Origin: Alectoria sarmentosa
Lineage: Eukaryota; Ascomycota; Lecanoromycetes; Lecanorales; Parmeliaceae
DNA length: 64,000 nt
Reading direction: 5' to 3'
Assembly: GCA_009733775.1 (NCBI GenBank)
Contig: WOGZ01000048.1
Location: 62,001-126,000 of the forward strand
The notes under the pieces were generated by a model. It was not told the origin of the DNA and did no database searches. It saw nothing but the letters and a program-made list of their open reading frames with translations. The translations under genes were made by a program, and so were the position numbers. Positions 1 through 13,100 of the stretch are shown in pieces. Numbering within the stretch: the first letter of the stretch is position 1; each line of letters begins with the position of its first letter.

Positions 1-27
1 GATGCACGCTAATTTGATTCGATGTAG

Positions 28-1161
28 TTGGACATAGAGAAGGCTTTCGCGAAAGCGGATGACGTGATAGAAACCGTTGAAGAACTCCTATGCACAGTTT
101 GGAAATACCATCTAGAAGTCGAGCTTCCGAAGCCCTTCCCTCGCATGACCTATAAAAAAGCCATGTCGTGTTATGGTTCGGACAAACCCGACTTGCGCAT
201 TCCGATACTTCCCTTTTCCAGAATCGATTATCTCTTACCAGCCGATCTTGTTGACAAGATAACCTCTCTAGTCAAACCTATAGTCGAGGTAATGATAGTC
301 CCAGCGGAAGTCCCGACGGAGGCTATCCGTCGTTTCATTGATGGCTTCCTAGACTCCCCAGATAGTAAACGTTTCCATGAAAATCCTTCAGGCGGTCCTG
401 GAATCTTCATCTACGACTCTAGCAAACCCCTTCAAGGCCTGTCCGCCTTTGGCTTTGAAGCCGTGGAAGAGATAGAGAGGAGATTCGACCTGAAAGATGG
501 CTATATCGTCATTATACAAGCTCGGGAGAACGCTCCACTAAGTGGTGGGTCTACCCCACTAGGCGAAATGCGCAACGCCATTCACAAGGCTCTCGCGAGC
601 CTGCTTTACCTTCAGCCACTCCGTTGGAAGGACTTCAAACCAGTCTGGATTACCGATTTTCCACTCTTCTCGCCTTCCAACTCCTCTGAACCTGGCCAAG
701 GTGGAAACGCTGGTCTGGCGTCTACCCATCACCCCTTTACCTCACCCAAATCTGCCGAAGACGTGGATCTACTACTAACAAATCCGTCTCGAGTTATCGG
801 AGACCACTATGATCTGGTCATCAATGGAGAAGAGATTGGTGGAGGCAGCCGGCGTATTCATCAAGCCGAAATGCAGGAATTCATCATGCGTGATATCCTC
901 AAGATGGATGACGAGCATATTGTGGAGTTCTCCCATCTACTAGAAGCTCTTAGGTCGGGATGTCCGCCTCATGCTGGGATTGCACTGGGATTTGACAGAC
1001 TAGTCGCTATGATCCATGCCAGTAAAACGAAGAAGAAAACCACTCTCAGGGATGTGATCGCTTTCCCCAAAAGCGGCAAGGGGGATGATCTGATGGTGAA
1101 GAGCCCAGGTCCCATGACTGAGGATGTGCTTGAGACTTATCATCTCAAGCTGCGAGAGTGA
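28..1161 (+). CDS. MSD1: Aspartyl-tRNA synthetase, mitochondrial type (last exon, 5' part outside window)
   Basis: Charges tRNA-Asp with aspartate; the fungal enzyme of this bacterial-like type acts in mitochondria. The 377-codon open frame begins right after a 3' splice site (AG at 26-27, with a branch-like CTAAT upstream), and its first codon is TTG, so this is a downstream exon and the N-terminal OB-fold and class II motif 1 lie outside the window. Visible are a GAD-like insertion (FGFEAVEEIERRF), the active-site segment WITDFPLFSPS, GGGSRRIHQ, and class II motif 3 GIALGFDRLVAM followed by RDVIAFPKSGKGDDLM. It ends with a normal stop. The family is secure. Mitochondrial location rests on similarity to MSD1-type enzymes, since the targeting peptide is not visible. 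Confidence 0.9.
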   Translation: MDIEKAFAKADDVIETVEELLCTVWKYHLEVELPKPFPRMTYKKAMSCYGSDKPDLRIPILPFSRIDYLLPADLVDKITSLVKPIVEVMIVPAEVPTEAIRRFIDGFLDSPDSKRFHENPSGGPGIFIYDSSKPLQGLSAFGFEAVEEIERRFDLKDGYIVIIQARENAPLSGGSTPLGEMRNAIHKALASLLYLQPLRWKDFKPVWITDFPLFSPSNSSEPGQGGNAGLASTHHPFTSPKSAEDVDLLLTNPSRVIGDHYDLVINGEEIGGGSRRIHQAEMQEFIMRDILKMDDEHIVEFSHLLEALRSGCPPHAGIALGFDRLVAMIHASKTKKKTTLRDVIAFPKSGKGDDLMVKSPGPMTEDVLETYHLKLRE

Positions 1162-1372
1162 GAGGTCTGTGTCTATATGTAGATGTACGAATAGAAAGAT
1201 GGACATCCATAGTACAAAATGATCTGCATATGGCCCCCATTTGAACATCTCACGTATTTTGATTTCATAGAACTTCCCTTGTCTTGGCACTAGTAGCAAC
1301 CTACTCCGAATTGGCAAGAAAGTATACCAACAAGGTGCATCACAAGCCCAAACATTCTACCAGTCTTCAACA

Positions 1373-2083
1373 ATGGCGTCTTTACAGACCATTAAAATCC
1401 ACGCAGTCCCCCTTATCCCCACCGACTTCGCCCTTTTCGGCACTGTCCTCTCCTCTCCCCTCCCGCCTTCCTCAACTACCCCGCCTCTACCTTTACCCTC
1501 CGGCTCCATCTCCGCGAACCAAGGCACCGCCCTCAAATTCTCCGACATAGCGCCTATCACATCCACCTACAACACTTCCCCCAGCGGCGCTCCCGCCAAG
1601 CCATCTATGAGCCTCTTCTCCTGCTTCCCCAGAACCCTCCGCACATCCAACGGCCAGCAAATCTTCGACGTCCAAGTCCTAGAACGCCACCCTTTCACCA
1701 CGCAAACATTCATACCCCTCGCTTCTCCTTCTACCACTACAATCTCCTCCGCCGGCCAAGCCATCATCATCGTCGCCCCCACTCTTCCCAATCCTCCCCG
1801 CCCCCCGCCTTCGCCCCCGACCCTAACGCCTTACTTCCCGCAACTTCAATCAAAACAAAATGGACCGCCTGACCTACAACGTCTGAAAGCATTTTTGGCG
1901 GAGCCGGGCATGGGCGTTACATATGGCGTGGGGACGTGGCATGCACCTATGGTTGTAGTGGGGCAGAGGGTGGATTATGTGGTGGTGCAACATATCAGTG
2001 GGAGGGGGGAAGAGGACTGTCAGGAGGTGGATGTGCAGGGGGTAGAGGTTGTAGTGGAAGGGCCCGACAGGGCAAAGCTGTGA
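1373..2083 (+). CDS. DAL3: Ureidoglycolate lyase (allantoin degradation)
   Basis: Splits ureidoglycolate into urea and glyoxylate (EC 4.3.2.3), the last step of allantoin use as a nitrogen source. A single uninterrupted 236-residue frame starts at an ATG (ACAATGGCG). Family-like segments are FDVQVLERHPFTTQTFIPL and, near the C-terminus, GVTYGVGTWHAPMVVVG, which corresponds to the conserved cupin-like part of ureidoglycolate lyases. A proline-rich loop (about residues 138-152) and an acidic/valine-rich tail are additions. It lies 211 bp downstream of the synthetase gene on the same strand but is presumably transcribed separately. The family call is strong; the substrate comes from family knowledge. 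Confidence 0.88.
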   Translation: MASLQTIKIHAVPLIPTDFALFGTVLSSPLPPSSTTPPLPLPSGSISANQGTALKFSDIAPITSTYNTSPSGAPAKPSMSLFSCFPRTLRTSNGQQIFDVQVLERHPFTTQTFIPLASPSTTTISSAGQAIIIVAPTLPNPPRPPPSPPTLTPYFPQLQSKQNGPPDLQRLKAFLAEPGMGVTYGVGTWHAPMVVVGQRVDYVVVQHISGRGEEDCQEVDVQGVEVVVEGPDRAKL

Positions 2084-2119
2084 CGGATTCGGGGTCTCTG
2101 CACAGAAGGGAGTGGGTTT

Positions 2120-3118
2120 CTATGGTACGGAATAAAGAGCAAAGACATCCGATGATTGGCTGGAACATGCATATAATACGAATTCCCGTTGAATACTCCC
2201 GAATCTCAGGTCGTCCAAATGTGCCCTCGGCTCAACCTGCTCCCTCCAAGCCTTGTCAAGCATAGCAGTTTCGTCCTCCACCGCCTTTCGCGCTATCAAC
2301 AGTCCTCCGAGTTTCTGAGCCAGCTCATCGCAGTTAGGCTTCAGCTTTTCCAGAAGTCTCCTCCTGCGATCCCGGGTCAGAGCCACCCCTGGGTAGCATC
2401 TTCAATATCTCGTTCAGGACCTCCTCGAACTCCATAATCTCCTTGAGCATTATCGTTCCCTTATCAACCAAAAGCGCCATATCTGCCAGGCGAGTGACGG
2501 TAGTCAAGCCCATATCTTCCAAACCTTCAGCTTGGCAGCGAAGAGACACACCCTGTGGGAGATATCGCAGCCAGATACGAGGTCCTGGGCCATTGCCACG
2601 ACGAGCTGTTCAAAGCTCAAGAGACCACACGCAGATATACTGGTATCCTGCTCAAACAGGATGTAGTCTTTCTAGACACCCAGCTTCACCTATTTCACAA
2701 AGCTTGAGATTCCCGTTTGCCACTTACGTCTTCGCCACAGATGCCAATGAACGCCTCTCCATGACTTCAATTAGATCAAGGACGGTATTTCCGATCCCCA
2801 CTTATTTCTCTTCGTCTGCTCATACAAGTCATACTTCCAAACATAATCTTCAGCGAAGGAACCTTCTGTAAGTCTCCGCGAATCTACTGAAATCCGCATC
2901 CGCAAGGAGTGCTCCTATGGGTCCCATTCCCAACCCTACCAAAACGTCTGTAAATCAGCGAAAGTCACATCCCGCCCTTCGATGCACAAAGGCAACATTT
3001 GGGTAGCTAGCCTGGCCAGTGAATATTCCCCTGTCAGTTTCTCTATAGGCTCTTCAGCTGCGTTAGAAAGTCTACGGCATTCGTCGATGCGATTACAATC
3101 ACGCCCAAAATCTTTCAT
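2120..3118 (-). pseudogene. Decayed minus-strand gene of unknown function
   Basis: Coding-like stretches lie on the minus strand in several frames. From high to low coordinates: a segment ending ARLATQMLPLCIEGRDVT (about 3118-2940), a possible GT-AG intron, a stretch containing EDYVWKYDLYEQTKR, then LIEVMERRSLASVAKT in a shifted frame before a GTAAGT donor, then CQAEGLEDMGLTTVTRLAD (about 2549-2395), and a last part rich in charged helix (about 2386-2120). Neighbouring stretches are offset by one base; for example removing one G from the GGGG near 2391-2395 would join the last two. No start codon is assured and no family is recognised. The charged, probably helical composition suggests an N-terminal-type helical domain, but this is a guess. 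Assembly indels are an alternative to true decay. Confidence 0.5.
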
Positions 3119-3711
3119 TGGTGTATCGACTGGTCGAACCTTTTCACTTGTGTACCATTAGAAGTCTCTCAGGGATCACTAGAGACGCTGACCACAGAGC
3201 AGTGCTATCGGCTAGAGACATGCTTAACCCATTAGAAGCGGTCCTCTGTTTGAGCTTGAGCGCAGTCCTTGTTTGGTGAGGGCTGCAGTATGCAGAGAGG
3301 TCCAAATCGGAACTTTGCACACGAAAAGGATAGTCGAAAATGCAAAACAACCGGAAGTGTATTCGCAAACCCAGACTGCTAGAAAGGGCCAGATTTCTCT
3401 CAAAAGGGTCAGCATGGCTCAGATTAGGGTATGCTGCTACCCGGTTTCTTTGTCAGTGTCTTGCCAGACATGTTTGAGCCGTGGACCTCCTTGGCTGGGC
3501 AGCTCAGACCGCTATTCGGCTTGGGATCTAGGCAGAGTTCTTATTTTTTGAACAGACTCATCTCTTTGTTCGTCAACGAAAGGCCTGCAAAGCGCTGTCG
3601 GGGTTTCGGGATCACTTCTTGCACATAAAGGCTTGCCATCATTCTGCTTTTCAATCCCAATCCTTTCCTCAGCAGTCAATCTCACCGCAACCGCCGTTTT
3701 CTTCTTCTATA

Positions 3712-4718
3712 ATGGCTCACGCAGGACCCTTGCGGTAAGTGATTCGAATCAAAACCTCTACGCGTAACGCTTGTCGCCTGATGCACGTTCAGACCAGACC
3801 CGACGGAGCCGACGTCCAACCTAACAGGAGCCATAGATGACATGAGTGCTGTGTGGACGGAGCTGCTTCAAGATATCGAAAATTTTAGCACATCCATTAC
3901 GGAGCAATACTCTGACCACTTTAGGGAGCTACGTCAAGAGATCGCCAAGTTGCAGCAAGACATCCCAAAGGAATCCACATTCTTCACTGATCATTACGGA
4001 GACGGCGCTGAGCGTTTCAGGCTGGAAACAGCTGCAATGAGAATGATGGAGCAAAAACAAGAGGAGATGGAGGAGAGATTCGATGACCGCTGCGGAAAGA
4101 TGGAGGAGACGCAATGCAGAATACTTGAAGTGCGAGTCAGCTCTCCCAAAGATAAACCAACATGCTGACCTCTATTCGCAGGCTCTCAAAGGGCTCTCTG
4201 ACAGCCAGGAGAATAGCATCGTATCAGCAGCCTCCAAAGCATTGAAGATGCTATCCGCCAGTCTGCTCCGTCACGGCGAGAACCTGTCAGCCGTCACAAA
4301 AGAGCCACCCGCTCGAATCGCAAACTTCTTCACCTGTTCAACCAGACTGTTTCCAAGCGGCCCTATCCCCACCCTCACCAAACTCCACACTCTCCCCTCC
4401 ATTCTCAAAGCCCACTGGCAAGCTGCTTCGCACCTGGACTCGACAATGAGCGCCGCCTACCCGTGGCTGAGCTTCGCCATGGCTTCGTGCTACCACTTAC
4501 CTCTCTCCGCCTGGTCCGTACAATCCACGCTCTCACTGTACCAGCGGTACACCGTGGACTTTGGCTACGATGGCACGGTGTCCTATCTGATTTTCTGGGT
4601 CGTTGTAGTGTGTTTTCATACGGCTGTCACCTATACTCTTGGAGGAGGAGGAAAGCGCTCCGCGGTGGTCAAGGCGCTTCTTCTCTGGGCCGGCCCGAAG
4701 GTCGTGTTTCGAGCGTGA
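3712..4718 (+). CDS. Coiled-coil protein with C-terminal membrane segments, function unknown
   Basis: Three exons, 3712-3734, 3793-4129 and 4182-4718, join in frame to 298 residues. Donors are GTAAGT and GTGCGA; the acceptors follow TTCAG and CGCAG, and CTGAC precedes the second. The start ATG sits in AATGGCTCACG and gives MAHAGPLR. Residues about 25-125 are charged and heptad-like (ELRQEIAKLQQDIPKE, MMEQKQEEMEERFDDRC), predicting a coiled coil. The C-terminal part is hydrophobic (SAAYPWLSFAMASCYH; SYLIFWVVVVCFHTAV), giving one or two membrane segments with a basic tail after a glycine run. No recognised domain. A tail-anchored or two-pass membrane protein is the simplest reading. Confidence 0.7.
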
Positions 4719-5928
4719 GAAGGGTTTGGTCTTGACATTTTGTGAGGGGTTGGGTTTTGAAATAGACTAGAATGTGAATTGGTTTGAGTGGAAAGCTGGT
4801 GTGATGTAGCGACCAAAGAATGAAATGCCGTACCACCCCACCTGGGTGTCTCTTTTGATGTGGAAGAGTAGAAAGCGGGCACATCTATTATTGGCAGCAC
4901 CATGATAAGATCTCCTCGATTAGAAACAATCGACTTTCGACCTAGTCACAATGGTCCACAGTTGGGGGAGACATGTTTGGCTCTCGTCTTTTGTCAAGGT
5001 AATATCCATGTAGCTCGACTAGTTCCTTCGCAAAAACCCAAGTTGAAGGCCGAGAGAGGCCGTTTTCTTTTATGTAGACTAGGTTCCAGTGTTTTGAATG
5101 ACCGACTGCGCGATACCCTCGCTGATAACTAATAACATATAAACCGAGACACTGAGCTGCAAGGCGAATCCCAGAAGCGCGAGATGGGTCCATGTGCTTT
5201 CATACGCCGATAGAGCGACGGCCATAGGGTATGAATGCGAACCCTTTGATGTTGCTGTATTCTTTGCTTTTGCTTTGCGACCACGTTCCTTGCTGGGCCG
5301 ATGTCTGGAAATTGATGCATGATGTGGGGTAGTAGATCAGGCAGAGACGCCGAGGGCGAGGAAGATTATAGATATGGCAAATGCATCACTCGGTTTTCCT
5401 CGAAGCATTCTTTTCCTGCACTGGGTGCTAGATGGTTGCATGGGCTCGAGTTAAGATTCGGGTAAGTCATCTCACGGAGTTTTTTACCAATTTTCACGAA
5501 TCACATGATAGAGGTTACTTACGGACATCGAAGGAGTCGAGGAATTCGTTCTTTGCTCATGACCTCGCGCAGTGCTGGCCGTCAGGCAAGAGGTTTAAAA
5601 AAGGCGGCATTTTGAGAAACTGAAACCCTCTTACTCCGTACGTTAACGTCAAATCTGGATATCAAACACTTCATCGCGTGTCTTCCACGATCAGGCTCCC
5701 TCAAGGATGAGATCAAACAGCGCAGAAAGCTCTTCATTCAGGTAATCTGGTCAGGATTATGAGGAATTGTATTTGGGGCACGTGGTCTGACGTTCTTATA
5801 AAATATGTGCTGGGGGCGCGGGCTTCCCAGTAGTGGAAAGGTTGTAGGATCTCTACAATCACAATAGTACACTCGGGGGAGACCCCCGGAACTCCCCTTT
5901 CCTTCTGGGGGCTATCCGAGGGCTCCTA
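4719..5928. other. Intergenic, no supported gene
   Basis: Several short open frames occur on both strands, but none has an ATG in a good setting, splice signals that extend it, or recognisable composition. No repeat or RNA gene was noticed. Confidence 0.5.
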
Positions 5929-6126
5929 CCGGAGGGGTTGGAAGTATCTACATGGCTTATGAAATGTGGATGGCGGATACAAGTTGGGTGCGTAGGTGGT
6001 GTGGTAGCCTTTGGGAAGGAGGAGGTATTCGTATATCTCATCTCGAACTTCACGAGGGAGGACGAACTGGTCCCCGAAGGACTTGCCTAGGTTTGTATCT
6101 GTGGGTGTAATTTGATTGTTGGTCAA
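5929..6126 (-). pseudogene. Fragment resembling the start of a fungal F-box/2EXR-like protein
   Basis: A 65-codon minus-strand frame contains FVLPREVRDEIYEYLLLPK, the 'LP.EVRD.IYEYLL' signature seen at the start of many fungal F-box-like or 2EXR-type proteins. The frame begins at a TTG, not ATG, just below a CCACAG that could be a splice acceptor, and it stops soon after the motif in CGGTAGGA, which could be a donor. I found no convincing preceding or following exon. It is either a partial copy or a small gene with introns that I cannot resolve. Confidence 0.4.
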
Positions 6127-7124
6127 GGATTAATTGATGCGAGGAGGTGATGCGGATGATGTTCGGCAGATGATGGAGTTGGAGTTTTTTCTTACGGCAA
6201 CAAATACTAGGACAAGAAACGAGTGTTGCTTGACGTAATTCAGGGCCTTCGGGTATGTTAGTGGATCCGAAAGCAATCATGGGTCATGAGTGTTTTTGAA
6301 ATGAAAGCTGATACAACACTTGTTTCTGCTTTTTAGTAGTGGCACTGAACTTTTGGTTCGTGAGCTCGAAAGAGCCGACTGTTATCTCCAAGCCAATCCT
6401 GCGAAAGGTTTCGCTCAAAGAGCGGACTCCCTGGGGGCAAATTCGCCCCAAGTGATCTTCGATCTTGGGAAACTGCGTAGTCAGAGTAGCTATTCGGGAA
6501 GAGTAGCCGTGAACCATAGATGACCTAGTGGGATCTTTCAGGAAGTCATGGATATGATGCATACTTGTTTACAAACCAGGAAGGACAAACACCTCTCGAT
6601 TTAGACCGAAACAAGTTTCACGACCCATCCATCTCGTGACCCCGAGAAAAGTCAAAATAACACGGAAACACAACTCCTCGCGGACTGGAATCGCAACATT
6701 CAGCAGCTCAGTGAGGCCGTGATCCATTGTATGAATCTCACTGCGGGGAGGACTTTAAAGAGGGGGGGGGGGGGCATGTGGCGGTATGTTGGGATGTGGA
6801 TCAGCTCGTCGAGAGGGAATAGCGAATGGTGGAAACGGGACTTTGGTGTAGGGCAGTTGGATAAGTGACGGTAGAATGCAAAAGATGGGAGGGAGGATGC
6901 AACTTAAAGACAAGATGGTAATACTAGGATAAGGAAATAAAGGCGCTGCTGAATACCTATGAACTCACTCCATCACGTCAAACGGAGCTTTTGGTCGGAA
7001 GAGTAGGTCTGAAGACCATGATCCACGTCGAACGGCTCGTGCTTCACTCAACGTTCTTCAAACTGACTCGTCTTTCTTACACCAGAGAAGATGAATCAAG
7101 AGAGTCCTACCCCCAACATCCTCG
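6127..7124. other. Intergenic with a run of 13 G
   Basis: No supported gene. A mononucleotide run of 13 G lies at 6762-6774. This stretch is the 3' flank of the large NACHT-ankyrin gene that ends at 7125. Confidence 0.5.
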
Positions 7125-10100
7125 CTAGATTGTGCCATTCTTGATCAACAAAGGACCCTCGATGAACCTGCCAACCAGCAACCATTGTGTGACCTTTGGA
7201 TGAAGTCTCGCCGCAGAGAAAGCACTAAAGAGATTCCCATCTTTTGTGTACGACGTCTTTGCGCCTTTCAAGATGAGAGCCTTCACAACTTCGAGGCGGC
7301 CCGCGGCACAGGCGCCCATTAGTGGGGTGCCATGGTCGCCACCTTCGAGTTCGAGCTCTGCGCCTGCATCAAGGAGCATGTCTAGGCATCTCTCTGCAGA
7401 TTGTGTGGCGGCTGCATAGAGCGGTGTTTCCCCGAATAGAGCTCGATGTGCTAACAACTTCGGTATGAGCGCTTTTGGCAACCGTCGCAGCAGCATTTTG
7501 AGGTGAGTAGGATTGTTCCGACCCGCAACGGCCGTTAGAACGTTGCTTTGGCGCGGTTCGTAGACGCTAGGGTTGGGCGCTAGGTTGAGGATGAAAGATG
7601 AGCAGAAAGGATATCTCCACTGCAAGATTAGAGATAGAATGGTTATTCCGAATGCTGCTTCTGCGTCGAGCGCATACCCTTTAAAATTAGTGACGAGATA
7701 TATGACGACGTCGCAACAGTAACCTTGAGCTGCACAATACAAAGCTGTGCGACACCTCCGGTCTCGTACTGTTAGATCGGCTCCTCCTTCTATCAAAGCT
7801 TGGGTGGTTTCCAAGAAGCCGTATGATGCGGCCACCATGCATGGACTTTCAAGGAATTTGTTAAGGGCGTTTACGTTTGCGCCGGAGCGAATAAGAAGTT
7901 CGATAACTTGTGTTTGGCCCTTTCTCGCTGCGAAATGCAAGGGCGTCCGGAGTTCGTGGTCATCCACGCTGTCAACAGAAGCTCCATGATCAATAAGATA
8001 TCTGGTAATGTCAACACGTCCGAAAAATGCGGCTATATGCAAAGGCTTTGCGGTGGCCAAGCCCGTTTCCAAGAAAACTAATCCAGACGCAAGGTCAGCA
8101 TAATGGAAGGCAACGTCTTTTACATGGTCGAGATCGTAGCACCCTCCGCAAATATGATCTGAGAGCATTATTCCTTCCACTTTGGCTTATTTAGTCAAAT
8201 GCAGCCTAGGAATTGAAGCATGTTGTCATACCTTTGCGAGCATGATCGATGATCAGCTCTACACAATCTGCATGACCACTTGCTATAGCTACATGTATCG
8301 GATGGACGGGTTTACAGCAGCGTAGTATTCCCTGGGGAGCTTTTTCGAATAAAATGCGGAGGATCTGGGCATTACCAGCACTTGCAGCGTAATGAAAGGG
8401 TGTGTATCCTCTGCAATGGTTCCGATTACCCTCGGCCCCCGCAATCGAAGCACCATTCGCGATTAGGTATTCTGCGATCTCGAATCGTCGATGTGCAAAA
8501 GCGCAAAGAACAGGTGTGTCGCCTTCGAAACCTGGAGAGCCGCTATCAGTATTGACACCTTCCTCCATAAGGGCCCGACAGAGTTTCATATCTCCTAACT
8601 CAATAGCGAGTCTGAGGAGCTTCGAAGCACTCCGCGTTTCCTCTTTGCCCATGGCCTGCCGACCAGCCATTACTAGGTATTAGTCAGACACGGGAATCTG
8701 GCATCTAGGCGAGCGGGCTCAACCTTACCTCCAGGAGATGTAGCCTCCTTCAAGGCATCCGCTATCTCCGGATGACCGTACTTTCGTGCCACTAGCTCGG
8801 ATGTGAAGCCTGAATCGTCTTGTAGAAGCAAATCGCATCCCCTATCTATGAATATCATGACCGTTTCCAGGTTTCCAGATCGGATAGCAGCATGCAAAGG
8901 GGGGTCCCGTCCACGAGCAGCTCTTATTGTATCATCTGCGTTTTTGTCGAGTAATAAAGAGACATTTCTCGAACTACCATCAAGAGCCGCTATAAAAAGC
9001 GCCGTCTCTTTATTGTGGGTGACACTGTTGATATCAACTATGAGATGATTGTTAAGAAGGAATTGCAGCGTGCAGCCTCGGAGATTGGCAGCCAAGTGGA
9101 GTGCTGTGGCGTTGTGAGACCATCCGTCATGCAATTTTGCTGTGATTTTTCCATTCCAGTCCGTGCTGACCCTCTTGAGTGAACGCAACAGTTCTTCGCT
9201 CTCGGATTGACAGGCATAATGAACCACGCTCCATCCATTATTATCTGTAGCAGAGACGTCCGCGCCACGGTGAATCAGAACCTCTACAACTGCTGTATAG
9301 CCTCGCTTAGCGGCTGATATCATGGCGGTTTTGCCTTCCGCAGAGCGGTCATTGGGGTCAGAGCCCAAATCGAGGAGATCCTTCACAGTCTTTTCCATTT
9401 GCGAATACTTTCCTTCACAAGCACAAAGAAGCAGTCCAGGTGTCGCGCCGACGTCACCACGATCGGCTCTCGATCTTCGGAGAAGTTCTTCCAAAAGTTG
9501 GCGGCTACACTCCCCATAAAAGCAAGCAGCTTGAAGAGAGCTCAAGTTGGAGATTCGATAGGCTGTCGCATCCACCGAGGGGCAGTATTTGAGGATAATG
9601 TAGGCCAATTGTTCTATTCCGAAGACGAGGGCAAGACATAACAGGTGGGGATCCGAGCACACCTTCCTGAGAAAGTCTTCGTCCTTTGTGCTCTCTAGAA
9701 TCTTAGTGATCATAGCCGCGGACCGGGTTGCTTCTCGCATACCATCATCATCCTTTTCTTGCCTAAGAAACTGTTTCTCCCAAATGTCAACAAGGTACGT
9801 GATTGCTGTACTGCCCCTGGGGTCTTGCGAAGTTGGATCAGCACCGTGTTTGAGCAATATCTCGAGCGCCTCGAGACCCCAATCATACCCGCGGAGTGGG
9901 TCTCGTGAGTAGGCCTTCACAGCATAGTGTAAGGCGGTCAAGCCATCTAGCGATTTTTCATGAACGGCGTCTTCGTCGCTGGGATCTAGTAAGAAGGTCA
10001 GGGTCTCTTTGGAACGAGACTGTGCGGCAAGGTGTAGAAGCGTTCTGCCATCATTGGCCTTTAGACGAGGGCATAGCTGTTTATCTACTGCAAAGCCTTT

Positions 10101-13100
10101 AAGAATGCTCAACGCCTGTACGTTGCCTTGCGAGGCGGCTAAGTGTGATACAGTAAGTCCTTGTTTGTCAATGGCATCGACGTCAACATAATGGCTCAAT
10201 AAGAGCTGAAGGCAAAGATAGCGACCTGGATTTTCTACGGAAGCGTGTAATGGTGTTCGTCCCTGAGCATCAGTCAAAGTACAATCAGCCCTGTGCTCCA
10301 GTAGAAATCGGACGATTTCAATGTGGTCATTTGACGCGGCTAGATGAAGCGCTGAATTTTGCTCTCGACCGTCACGGCCACCCACTACATTCACATCAAG
10401 CTTGTGATCGCGTAGTAGTTGCTTGAGAACGCGGAGTTGGCCATATTCAGCGGCAGCTAGAAATGGAGTTAGGTAGTCGGTATGCGCAGCCATTGGATCT
10501 TCCCATTTGCAAGCCAAACTTTCAAGTGACCCTGCCGTTGGGAATTTTCTAGATCTCAATGAAACGTCCAGTAATCTCGCGTGGTCCTTGGGTCGGATGT
10601 CGGCCCCTTTGATACTCTCCAGAATTCCGAGAGCAAGGTCGTTGTTTTTATCGGACAGTAGCTCATTCGATTCAGCGTCGATAGTCGCCCCATTGAGCAG
10701 CAGCTCGACGCATGATGTCTTGTCGGACATAAACAAGGAAATATACATGGGTGACGCGTGTCGACAACCTTTCTGAACGTCTGCTCCACGGTCTATGATC
10801 AACTTCACGGTGGACTGCCGCGACACTCCTAATTCAGCTGACGGTGTCGGGATGTCAAACAAATCCAGATCATCCTCGTCCAAGGTAGAGAGTCCTACTA
10901 AGGCACATTCGAGAGGGGTGCCAAATCGACTTGATTGATTGACAAAGCACCCTTCTTGTAGCAGCCATTCGCAAGCCTCAGGAAGGGCTAGCATAGCAGC
11001 AAAATGTAATGGACTTGCTGTTGCTAAATCAGTGGAATCGCGGAGTGATAAATAGTCAATCATTTCGACCGTATGGTCATAGCAACGAAATACGGAAAGT
11101 AGGTCTTGAATCCAAGAAATGAATACGAGCGGCTTCGATGGGTGCAGGAGATGCTGCGTTAGAGACCAGACCTCCGACTTTGTCAGATTTTTGCGGGCAT
11201 GTTCCGCCCAGTAGCGAACCGCATACAAACGGAACGTCAAATTCTGGTACAAGGACTCCTTAGACGTCTTGCCGCTGTGAGTGAAGTCTTCAAAAGACAA
11301 ACACGTAAGACACGTCTCTGCCAACTCCACATCGTCAATTTCTGGGCCGAAATGATAGACGCCGAATTCACTGTCCAGAGATTCTATACCAGTCGTGAGG
11401 AACTCCTTGACGGTGAAATGGGCCAGCTCTAGACTTTGACCCGATACTGATCTCCGCACCAAGCTGCTGCACCATCGAAGAACCTCGTCCTCTCCCGAAA
11501 CTATTGTCCAATCGAGCGTTGTGTCTCCGGTGTTGATTGATATGGCCTCGCATAAAGCTGAAGAGCTAAGCGGTACCTTCGAGCATACAAGCCATCGTAG
11601 CGACCTTTGAACCAGCTGCTGTACCTCTTTGCTGCGTTTGTTGACCCGCTGGAGTATTAGCTCGTATGTCGCGTGCAGTGTAGGAGGCAGTGTATTGAGG
11701 GCTTTCCGGCGAGCCGCGTCGTTGGGTAATTCGCATAGATGATCCATTTGGCAGACAACCCATCGAAACCTAATCATCGTTTTAGCTTAGACAATCTGGC
11801 AACCATTCTCCGACGATCTTTGGTCGGGCCGTCGAGTATCCGAAGCAAAGCGAAGATGAAATGGAATGGATGTGCACTTACATGCCGTCGGCACCTTCCA
11901 CTAGCCGTTCCATTATGTCTCGCTTCAGCGAATTATCTTTGATGCGCAGATCTCTATTGCGGGTTCTGAGTTCGATTTCGGCCCCCACAAACAATCTGAG
12001 ATCGCTACTCCTCGCAGCAATGGAGACCTGGTCATAACCCTCTAAAGCTTCGCGAATATCCTGCTCGTCCCTGCTGAGGAACAGATTCTTGATATTGACT
12101 GCTTCATCGCTATAGTTCAAGCTGGAGAGTAGTCTTGTGACCAACTTGCTCTGTGTCCCACACTCGTCCAAAGCATCTACGACAATCATAGCGTTGTTGA
12201 AACTTGAAGCCATCTCGATAATCAGATCACGTATGTCTTCCAGGCTGAAGCCGACAGATGCCCGATCTGGGGGATTGTGCTTTGCATAGAAAGCCTGAAG
12301 CTTCACAAAGCTCTGTTCATCCTGCACAGCAAATTGACATGCAAGAGAACCGAGAATATTTCGCGGATCCTGTGTTGTGGGGTTCTTGTAGTCACAGTAG
12401 AAGAAAGCGACTGCAGTATTAGGAGAGCTTCGTCCTAAGGCTTCTTGAATGACCGAAGACGCTAAGACAGTCTTCCCAGCGCCAGGTATACCATAACACC
12501 AGAGTTTCGCGCGAGAGCAGCCCAGCCAAGATATGAATTCATCACTCTCAATGAGCCATAGGCCTGTCCCGGGATGTCTAAGTTTCAAACTCATGTCGTG
12601 ATTCTGATGTGGATCATATGGTTGAATCCAGTTCAGAACCTTTTGACGTTCTTCGCTGACGGTAATACGCGTTTCGGCCGCACGCTTCTGACGAATTTCG
12701 GATTTGATGTCATTAATTCCATTCTGAAGATCCTTCTGCCTTGATAAAGTCTGGAGAAAACCTGTCATTCCATCAACGTTTAAAGCAAGACTCAGAGTTG
12801 ATTTATGTCGTTCAATCTCCGTGCAAAGGGTCTTGGCCTCGGAGACGGAAAAGGGCCACTTGAGTCTCTTTATTGTTTTGATGCTGTGGCCTCCGGTCGA
12901 TGAGTCACATTTATCCAAGATTTTCCTGACTTTATCCACGGTCTGAAAGCAAGAATGTATGTGATTTGCTTGGATTGTTGTGTCGAACGGCTCTCCGTCC
13001 AGTTGATATGCAACAAGGTAAAGGTTGTGCAAAATTCCAGATAAGGCGCCCATTGCCAATGTCAAAGCTGACAACTCTTTCGGGGCGCCCTTGACCGCCT

